Part shown: positions 58,354 through 64,000 of the stretch, one piece after another
How the letters are laid out: every line of letters starts with the position of its first letter
Numbering within the stretch: the first letter of the stretch is position 1
Assembly (NCBI RefSeq): GCF_008932245.1
Contig: NZ_CP034909.1
Span: forward strand, 992,001 to 1,056,000
Length of the DNA stretch: 64,000 nt
Reading direction: 5' to 3'
Origin: Sinorhizobium alkalisoli
Lineage (GTDB): Bacteria; Pseudomonadota; Alphaproteobacteria; Rhizobiales; Rhizobiaceae
The notes under the pieces: generated by a model
Seen by the model: the letters and a program-made list of their open reading frames with translations, nothing else
The model's database searches: none
What the model was told of the DNA's origin: nothing
Position numbers and translations under genes: made by a program

Positions 58354-58784
58354 AGGATGAAGGAGGCGGCAGCCGAGTCGATCCGCTCGGCACGCTTCTT
58401 CCGCGATACATCCATCTCGATCAGGGCCCGTTCGGCCGCGACCGTCGAAAGCCGCTCGTCCCAGAGCACGAAAGGAATATCCGTCCTTTCGCCCATATTG
58501 CGCACGAAGGCGCGCGTTGCCTGGCAGCGCGGCCCTTCGCTGCCGTCCATGTTGACCGGCAGGCCGATGACGAAGGCGGCGATCTTTTCTTTCGCCGCCA
58601 GCGCCAGCAGCGCCTGCGCATCGATGCCGAACTTGACGCGCCGGATCACCTCGCGCGGGCTCGCGAGGCGTCGCCCGAGATCGGAAACGGAAACGCCGAT
58701 AGTCTTGGTGCCGAGATCGAGCCCGGCGATGGCCTGATACGGCGGCAGCCGGGTCGCCAACTCTTCGATGGTGAGAATAGCCAT
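58296..58784 (-). CDS. ruvX: Putative pre-16S rRNA nuclease / Holliday junction resolvase-like YqgF
   Basis: The 162-residue product has an RNase H-like fold with acidic residues in [17 protein letters not shown] and [12 protein letters not shown] and the C-terminal [16 protein letters not shown]. YqgF matures the 5' end of 16S rRNA in E. coli; the resolvase name is historical. ATG 58784 is preferred; the frame open to 59339 is a shadow of the divergent UPF0173 gene. It overlaps the DUF6105 gene tail to tail. Confidence 0.92.
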   Translation of the reverse strand: MAILTIEELATRLPPYQAIAGLDLGTKTIGVSVSDLGRRLASPREVIRRVKFGIDAQALLALAAKEKIAAFVIGLPVNMDGSEGPRCQATRAFVRNMGERTDIPFVLWDERLSTVAAERALIEMDVSRKKRAERIDSAAASFILQGALDRLALLPKDGASAG

Positions 58785-58907
58785 GGGATTCGTCGATTCG
58801 ATCTTTTCACTGGGTCGGGTTGATCCATATGCTTGTCTGACAGAGAAAGCGATCACGTTTATGGTTTGGCTCGGATTCGCGAGCCGTCGTGACCGGAGGA
58901 GAGCGTC

Positions 58908-59612
58908 ATGAAGATCAAATGGCTGGGTCACTCCGCCTTCCACATCGAGACCGCGAAGGCGAAAATCCTGATGGATCCGTTCTTTACGGGCAATCCGGCG
59001 TTCCGCGACAGCGAGCGCAAGGCGGCAACCGCGGGACTGACGCATATCCTGCTCACTCACGGCCATGGCGATCACGTCGGCGATACGGTGGCGATCGCCC
59101 AGGAGACCGGCGCCACCGTCGTCGCGAACTACGATCTCTGCATGTGGCTCGGCCGTCAGGGCCTCGAGAAGCTGGAGCCGGGCAACACCGGCGGCACGAT
59201 TCATCTCGGCGGCTTTTCCGCAACCTTCGTCAACGCGCTGCATTCGTCGGCGCAGATCACCGAGGACGGAGTGTCCCACTCGCTCGGCAACGCCAACGGC
59301 CTCGTACTTCATTTCGAGGAAGAGCCGACGCTTTATCACATGGGCGACACGGATATTTTCTCCGACATGGAACTCGTCCAGGAATTACATGAGCCGGTTA
59401 TCGGCATCGTGCCGATCGGCGACCGCTTCACCATGGGCGGTGCGGTGGCGGCACTTGCCTGCCAGCGCTATTTCAAGTTCCACACCGCCATTCCCTGTCA
59501 CTACGGCTCTTTTCCGATCATCGACCAGACGCCGGAAACCTTCGTCACCGGCATGGACGGCGCTTCGACGCTCGTCGCAACGCCTGAGGTCGGCGGCGTC
59601 GTCTCGGTCTGA
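58908..59612 (+). CDS. UPF0173 metal-dependent hydrolase
   Basis: A metallo-beta-lactamase-fold protein of 234 residues. Metal ligands are visible in [32 protein letters not shown] and the late His in IPCHYGSFP. The length and start [14 protein letters not shown] fit UPF0173, a conserved family without assigned substrate. ATG 58908 has GGAGGAG upstream. Confidence 0.92.
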   Translation: MKIKWLGHSAFHIETAKAKILMDPFFTGNPAFRDSERKAATAGLTHILLTHGHGDHVGDTVAIAQETGATVVANYDLCMWLGRQGLEKLEPGNTGGTIHLGGFSATFVNALHSSAQITEDGVSHSLGNANGLVLHFEEEPTLYHMGDTDIFSDMELVQELHEPVIGIVPIGDRFTMGGAVAALACQRYFKFHTAIPCHYGSFPIIDQTPETFVTGMDGASTLVATPEVGGVVSV

Positions 59613-59644
59613 CGGAAGCGAACCGGTTCGGCGACATTCCCCCG

Positions 59645-59673
59645 TTGCGCAGCATTGAACTCGTCTTTATAGC
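59645..59673 (+). promoter_or_regulatory. Possible gatCA promoter
   Basis: TTGCGC (59645-59650), 17-bp spacer, TATAGC (59668-59673), about 25 bp before the predicted ribosome site of gatC. Confidence 0.4.
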
Positions 59674-59703
59674 GGGGGAAATATTGAGAGACCGGAGACG
59701 ATC

Positions 59704-59991
59704 ATGTCCGTAGACCTTGCCACCGTGAAGCGCGTCGCGCGCCTCGCCCGCATCGCCGTCAGCGAAGAGGAAGCCGAACGGATGACGGGCGAACTCAACG
59801 GTATCCTCGGCTTCGTCGAGCAGCTTTCCGAGGTGAATGTCGACGGCGTCGAGCCGATGACGTCGGTCACGCCGATGCAGATGAAGAAGCGGGAAGACAT
59901 CGTCATGGATGGCGACAAGGCGGCCGACGTCGTTGCCAACGCGCCGAATTCGGACCGCGATTTCTTCCTCGTCCCGAAGGTAGTCGAATAA
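59704..59991 (+). CDS. gatC: Asp-tRNA(Asn)/Glu-tRNA(Gln) amidotransferase subunit C
   Basis: GatC holds GatA and GatB together in the complex that converts mischarged Glu-tRNA(Gln) and Asp-tRNA(Asn). The 95-residue product has the typical start [20 protein letters not shown] and the segment [25 protein letters not shown] precedes ATG 59704. It is followed by gatA after 49 bp. Confidence 0.96.
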   Translation: MSVDLATVKRVARLARIAVSEEEAERMTGELNGILGFVEQLSEVNVDGVEPMTSVTPMQMKKREDIVMDGDKAADVVANAPNSDRDFFLVPKVVE

Positions 59992-60040
59992 CGCGCCCCT
60001 CCCGCCCCGACGTCCTGAATTGCGAAAGTCCGATTGCACC

Positions 60041-61522
60041 ATGACCGATCTCACGAGCCTCACGATCGCCGAAGCCCGCGCGAAACTCTCCGCCAGGGAA
60101 ATTACTGCGGTTGAACTGACGGATGCCTATATCGCCGCGATCGAGGCGGCCAACGAAACCATCAATGCCTATGTCGACGTGACGCCGGAAAAGGCGCGAG
60201 AGATGGCCAGGGCTTCCGACGCCCGTATCGCTGCCGGCCAGGCCGGGGCGCTTGAGGGTATCCCGCTTGGCATCAAGGATCTCTTCGCGACCGAAGGCGT
60301 CCACACCCAGGCCTGCAGCCACATTCTCGACGGCTTCAAGCCGCGCTATGAATCGACCGTCACCCAGAACCTTTGGAACGATGGCGCCGTCATGCTTGGC
60401 AAGCTCAACATGGACGAGTTCGCCATGGGTTCGTCGAACGAGAGTTCCTATTACGGTCCGGTCAAGAATCCCTGGCGCGCCAAAGGTTCCAACCTCGATC
60501 TCGTGCCCGGCGGCTCCTCCGGCGGCTCGGCGGCCGCGGTCGCCGCGCATCTCTGTGCCGGGGCGACGGCTACCGACACGGGCGGCTCCATCCGCCAGCC
60601 GGCAGCCTTCACGGGCACCGTCGGCATCAAGCCGACCTATGGTCGGTGCTCGCGCTTCGGCATCGTCGCCTTCGCGTCGTCGCTGGACCAAGCCGGCCCG
60701 ATCGCGCGCGACGTGCGCGACGCTGCGATCCTCCTGAAGTCGATGGCAAGCGTCGATCCCAAGGACACGACCTCCGTCGACCTGCCGGTTCCCGATTACG
60801 AAGCGTCGGTCGGCCAATCGATCAAAGGCATGAAGATCGGCATTCCGAAGGAGTACCGCGTCGAGGGCATGCCGGAGGAGATCGAAGCGCTCTGGCAGCA
60901 GGGTATCGCCTGGCTGAAGGACGCCGGCGCCGAGATCGTCGACATCTCGCTGCCGCACACGCAGTACGCGCTGCCGGCCTATTATATCGTCGCGCCGGCG
61001 GAGGCTTCCTCGAACCTCGCGCGCTACGACGGCGTGCGCTATGGGCTGCGCGTCGACGGCAAGGACATCGTCGACATGTATGAGAAGACGCGCGCCGCGG
61101 GCTTCGGTCGGGAAGTCAAGCGCCGCATCATGATCGGCACCTATGTGCTGTCGGCCGGCTATTACGACGCCTATTACCTGCGCGCACAGAAGGTCCGCAC
61201 CCTGATCAAGCGCGACTTCGAACTCGCCTTCCAGGCGGGCGTCGACGCCATCCTGACCCCTGCGACGCCGTCCTCCGCCTTTGGTATCGCCGACGAGGAT
61301 CTCGCCGCCGATCCGGTCAAGATGTATCTGAACGATATCTTCACGGTGACGGTCAACATGGCCGGGCTGCCGGGCATCGCGGTGCCGGGCGGGCTCGACC
61401 ACAAGGGACTGCCGCTTGGTCTGCAAGTGATCGGCAAACCATTTGAAGAAGAAACGCTCTTCAAGACCGCCCACGTCATCGAGCAGGCCGCGGGTCGTTT
61501 CACCCCGGCCAAGTGGTGGTAA
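60041..61522 (+). CDS. gatA: Asp-tRNA(Asn)/Glu-tRNA(Gln) amidotransferase subunit A
   Basis: GatA is the amidase that releases ammonia from glutamine for transfer to the tRNA-bound amino acid. The 493-residue product shows the amidase triad: Lys79 ([10 protein letters not shown]), cis-Ser159 ([12 protein letters not shown]) and Ser183 ([12 protein letters not shown]). ATG 60041 ([13 protein letters not shown]) is the family start; seven upstream codons are ignored. Confidence 0.97.
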   Translation: MTDLTSLTIAEARAKLSAREITAVELTDAYIAAIEAANETINAYVDVTPEKAREMARASDARIAAGQAGALEGIPLGIKDLFATEGVHTQACSHILDGFKPRYESTVTQNLWNDGAVMLGKLNMDEFAMGSSNESSYYGPVKNPWRAKGSNLDLVPGGSSGGSAAAVAAHLCAGATATDTGGSIRQPAAFTGTVGIKPTYGRCSRFGIVAFASSLDQAGPIARDVRDAAILLKSMASVDPKDTTSVDLPVPDYEASVGQSIKGMKIGIPKEYRVEGMPEEIEALWQQGIAWLKDAGAEIVDISLPHTQYALPAYYIVAPAEASSNLARYDGVRYGLRVDGKDIVDMYEKTRAAGFGREVKRRIMIGTYVLSAGYYDAYYLRAQKVRTLIKRDFELAFQAGVDAILTPATPSSAFGIADEDLAADPVKMYLNDIFTVTVNMAGLPGIAVPGGLDHKGLPLGLQVIGKPFEEETLFKTAHVIEQAAGRFTPAKWW

Positions 61523-61592
61523 CCGGCTCCTGGCCGCCGATCTTCAAGCCGCGGGAGACATGATGTAATGAAGCGGAAAAGGGTTCCGCATC

Positions 61593-62099
61593 ATGGTTGT
61601 GATTCGCCACGCGCGCCAGAATGAAATTGGCCTTCTCTGCGAAGTCGGGTTAAGCGCCTGGGAGAAGGCGACTGCCGGCATCGGCGACGTCGCAGCCATG
61701 CGCGCCCCGGCAAAACGCGCCTTCGACGATTTCCTGGCGAGCCACTGGCTGACCGTCCTCCTCGTCGAGGACGAGAACCGCATCTGCGGTTGGGCCGCGC
61801 GCGAGGAATTGGACGGCGTCATCTCCGATCTGTGGATCGATCCGCGCGCCCAGGGCAGGGGTCTCGGCTCTGCCCTGCTCGCCGACGTCGAGCGGCGGAT
61901 TGCCGCCGACGGCTTCGAAGTGGCGAGCGTGAAAACCCATTCGCAGAATGCGGCCGCGGTCGGCTTCTTTCAGCACGCAGGCTATCGGGTGAAATGGCTT
62001 TCGACTGCCTATTCGCAAAGGCTCGACCGCGACGTCGAATTCATCGGTCTGGAAAAGCCGCTCTTGCGTGAGGCGGAGGAGCGCCCCTGGCACGGTTGA
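61593..62099 (+). CDS. GNAT family N-acetyltransferase
   Basis: The 168-residue product has the acetyl-CoA-binding motif DPRAQGRGLGSALLADVERR (with R-x-x-G-x-G/A) preceded by ISDLWIDP, and a C-terminal HSQNAAAVGFFQHAGYRV signature of RimI-like enzymes. The substrate is unknown. It sits between gatA and gatB on the same strand. Confidence 0.9.
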   Translation: MVVIRHARQNEIGLLCEVGLSAWEKATAGIGDVAAMRAPAKRAFDDFLASHWLTVLLVEDENRICGWAAREELDGVISDLWIDPRAQGRGLGSALLADVERRIAADGFEVASVKTHSQNAAAVGFFQHAGYRVKWLSTAYSQRLDRDVEFIGLEKPLLREAEERPWHG

Positions 62100-62229
62100 A
62101 TCGTCTGCGGTTCGAAGTCATATAAGGACCTGCCGCGCTGCCGCGGCCGTGCGCCTCTGAAGCCTTGCACGCCGGGATCAATTGCTCTACCGAGAAACCT
62201 CGAATTCAGGCTTCAGAGAAGAGCATGAG

Positions 62230-63732
62230 ATGAGCATCGTCGACGTCCGCACTCCCGATCCGAAACGCTTCATTCCCGGCGCCACCGGCGACTGGGAGGT
62301 GATCATCGGCATGGAGGTCCATGCCCAGGTGCTGAGCAATTCGAAGCTGTTCTCGGCGGCCTCGACCGAGTTCGGCAATGCGCCGAACGCCAATGTCTCG
62401 CTTGTCGACGCCGCCATGCCCGGCATGCTGCCGGTCATCAACGAGGAATGCGTAAGGCAGGCGGTACGCACCGGCCTCGGCCTCAAGGCCAAGATCAATC
62501 ACCGTTCGATCTTCGACCGGAAGAACTATTTTTATCCCGACCTGCCTCAGGGCTACCAGATATCGCAATACAAGGATCCGATCGTCGGCGAGGGCAAGAT
62601 CATCATCTCCGTCGGGCCGGATCGCCAGGGTCAGTTCGAGGACGTGGAAATCGGCATCGAGCGCCTGCACCTGGAGCAGGATGCCGGCAAGTCCATGCAT
62701 GACCAGCACCCCTCGATGTCCTATGTGGACCTCAATCGTTCCGGCGTGGCCCTGATGGAGATCGTCTCGAAGCCCGATCTGCGCTCGTCGGACGAGGCCA
62801 AGGCCTATCTGACCAAGCTGCGGTCGATCCTGCGCTATCTCGGTACCTGCGACGGCAACATGGACGAGGGTTCGATGCGCGCCGACGTCAACGTGTCCGT
62901 GCGTCGTCCGGGCGAGCCCTTTGGTACGCGCTGCGAAATCAAGAACGTCAATTCGATTCGCTTCGTCGGCCAGGCGATCGAATACGAGGCGCGCCGCCAG
63001 ATCGCGATTCTCGAGGATGGCGGCGTCATCGATCAGGAGACCCGGCTCTTCGACCCGAACAGGGGCGAGACGCGCTCCATGCGCTCGAAGGAAGATGCGC
63101 ACGACTATCGCTACTTCCCCGACCCGGACCTGCTGCCGCTGGAATTCGACGATGATTTCGTCGAGGCGCTGAAGGCCGATCTTCCGGAACTCCCGGATGA
63201 CAAGAAGGAGCGCTTCGTCCGCGATCTTGGGCTCTCGGTCTATGACGCCTCGGTGCTCGTTTCGGAAAAGGCGATCGCCGATTATTTCGAGGCCGTGGCC
63301 GAGGACAGGGACGGCAAGATGGCGGCAAACTGGGTTATCAACGACCTTTTGGGTGCCTTGAACAAAGCCGGCAAAACCATTGAAGAGACTCCGGTTTCCC
63401 CCGCCCAGCTCGGCGGCGTCATCGACCTCATCAAGGACGGAACGATTTCGGGCAAGATCGCCAAGGACCTCTTCGAGATCCTATGGAACGAAGGCGGCGA
63501 CCCGGCGGAACTCGTCGAGAGCCGCGGGATGAAGCAGGTCACCGACACCGGCGCCATCGAGAAGGCGGTTGACGAGATCATTGCGGCCAATCCCGACCAG
63601 GTGGAGAAGGCCAAGGCAAAGCCGTCGCTTGCCGGCTGGTTCGTCGGCCAGGTTATGAAGGCGACCGGCGGCAAGGCCAATCCGCAGGCGGTGCAGGCGC
63701 TCGTCAAGTCCAAGCTCGGCATCGAGGAGTGA
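62230..63732 (+). CDS. gatB: Asp-tRNA(Asn)/Glu-tRNA(Gln) amidotransferase subunit B
   Basis: GatB binds the mischarged tRNA and performs the ATP-dependent activation and amidation. The 500-residue product has the signature [30 protein letters not shown], and a C-terminal YqeY-like helical tail domain (residues about 400-500). ATG 62230 is the family start ([14 protein letters not shown]); 16 earlier codons are ignored. Confidence 0.97.
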   Translation: MSIVDVRTPDPKRFIPGATGDWEVIIGMEVHAQVLSNSKLFSAASTEFGNAPNANVSLVDAAMPGMLPVINEECVRQAVRTGLGLKAKINHRSIFDRKNYFYPDLPQGYQISQYKDPIVGEGKIIISVGPDRQGQFEDVEIGIERLHLEQDAGKSMHDQHPSMSYVDLNRSGVALMEIVSKPDLRSSDEAKAYLTKLRSILRYLGTCDGNMDEGSMRADVNVSVRRPGEPFGTRCEIKNVNSIRFVGQAIEYEARRQIAILEDGGVIDQETRLFDPNRGETRSMRSKEDAHDYRYFPDPDLLPLEFDDDFVEALKADLPELPDDKKERFVRDLGLSVYDASVLVSEKAIADYFEAVAEDRDGKMAANWVINDLLGALNKAGKTIEETPVSPAQLGGVIDLIKDGTISGKIAKDLFEILWNEGGDPAELVESRGMKQVTDTGAIEKAVDEIIAANPDQVEKAKAKPSLAGWFVGQVMKATGGKANPQAVQALVKSKLGIEE

Positions 63733-63734
63733 CG

Positions 63735-64000
63735 GTGTTCTTTGTCCGCACGGCAAGCGAGCGCGACCTCGATCAGGTCCGAGCCCTGCTTGTCGAGACC
63801 TGGCACGCCACCTACGACAGCTTCTATGGCGGCGATAAGGTCGACGAGCTGACCGCCAAATGGCATTCGATCGACGCCTTGAAGGCGCGCTTGCAACGCA
63901 AGAACGCGGAATTCGTCGTCGCGGACAATGGCCGCGAGATCGCGGGCATGGGATTTGCGGCCATGTCGGATACGCTCGGGAAAACCGTCATCCTCCACCA
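63735..64000 (+). CDS. GNAT-like acetyltransferase, 3' end outside window
   Basis: The frame opens at GTG 63735, three bases after the gatB stop, with GAGGAG five bases upstream (inside the gatB end). The 88 visible residues (FFVRTASERDLDQVRALLVE, later VVADNGREIAGMGFAAMSDT) have the N-terminal half of a GNAT fold. The acetyl-CoA motif would lie beyond the window. Confidence 0.75.
   Translation, partial: MFFVRTASERDLDQVRALLVETWHATYDSFYGGDKVDELTAKWHSIDALKARLQRKNAEFVVADNGREIAGMGFAAMSDTLGKTVILH

Noticed and set aside
1..64000. CRISPR arrays, transposase genes, prophage structural genes
   Set aside because: No regularly spaced repeats, no transposase motif and no phage gene were recognised anywhere in the window.

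Overview
The window looks like a chromosomal segment of a Sinorhizobium/Ensifer-type alphaproteobacterium (Rhizobiales). The evidence is high GC, a nuoA-N operon with the two extra genes I remember from rhizobia, the gene order dnaE-ldt-dinB-DUF3572-divK-pleD-rpmG, a 442-residue proline-tRNA ligase, LexA operators of the alphaproteobacterial GAAC-N7-GAAC type, and several copies of palindromic intergenic repeats resembling rhizobial RIME elements. The genus assignment rests on recalled synteny; no database was searched.

Layout. (1) 1-6.6 kb is accessory-looking: a very large protein of unknown function, cut off by the window start, runs convergent to a 1123-residue LysM protein with a hydrophobic C-terminal segment; a 97-codon ORF diverges from the latter. 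This block abuts the 3' end of a tRNA-Val gene, a common island insertion point. (2) 7.5-7.9 kb: two identical tRNA-Asp genes behind one strong promoter. (3) 8.1-24.0 kb: the complete complex I operon, nuoABCD-[secreted 83 aa]-EF-[helix-hairpin-helix protein]-GHIJKLMN, continuing with birA, rnj (RNase J), mce (methylmalonyl-CoA epimerase) and a DUF1467 membrane protein. (4) 27.4-35.7 kb: a long non-coding stretch with repeats, an orphan terminator and a structured proS leader; then proS, lolC/E and lolD, a tandem LexA operator in front of a 28-residue membrane protein, and dnaE.

(5) 35.8-42.9 kb: L,D-transpeptidase, SOS-controlled dinB, GNAT, HAD-like and DUF3572 genes, then the cell-cycle regulators divK-pleD and a candidate small RNA before rpmG. 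(6) 43.0-55.0 kb: a minus-strand run pyrB-pyrC'-plsY-dprA-topA-rnr-DUF983-Nudix-MFS-rpmG. PyrC' lacks its metal ligands and is probably a structural partner of PyrB. (7) 55.1-64.0 kb: aidB-like acyl-CoA dehydrogenase, an AEC permease, two small membrane proteins, ruvX, a UPF0173 hydrolase, gatC-gatA-GNAT-gatB, and a GNAT gene cut by the window end.

Three themes stand out. Respiration is encoded by one long co-directional operon. DNA damage and repair recur: two perfect LexA operators in 6.5 kb (before the 28-aa protein/dnaE and before dinB), plus dprA, ruvX and an aidB homologue. Cell-cycle control is represented by divK-pleD. The most interesting single observation is the SOS-boxed 28-residue membrane protein, whose size, hydrophobicity and promoter resemble the Caulobacter division inhibitor SidA. 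The least understood part is the large-protein block beside tRNA-Val.
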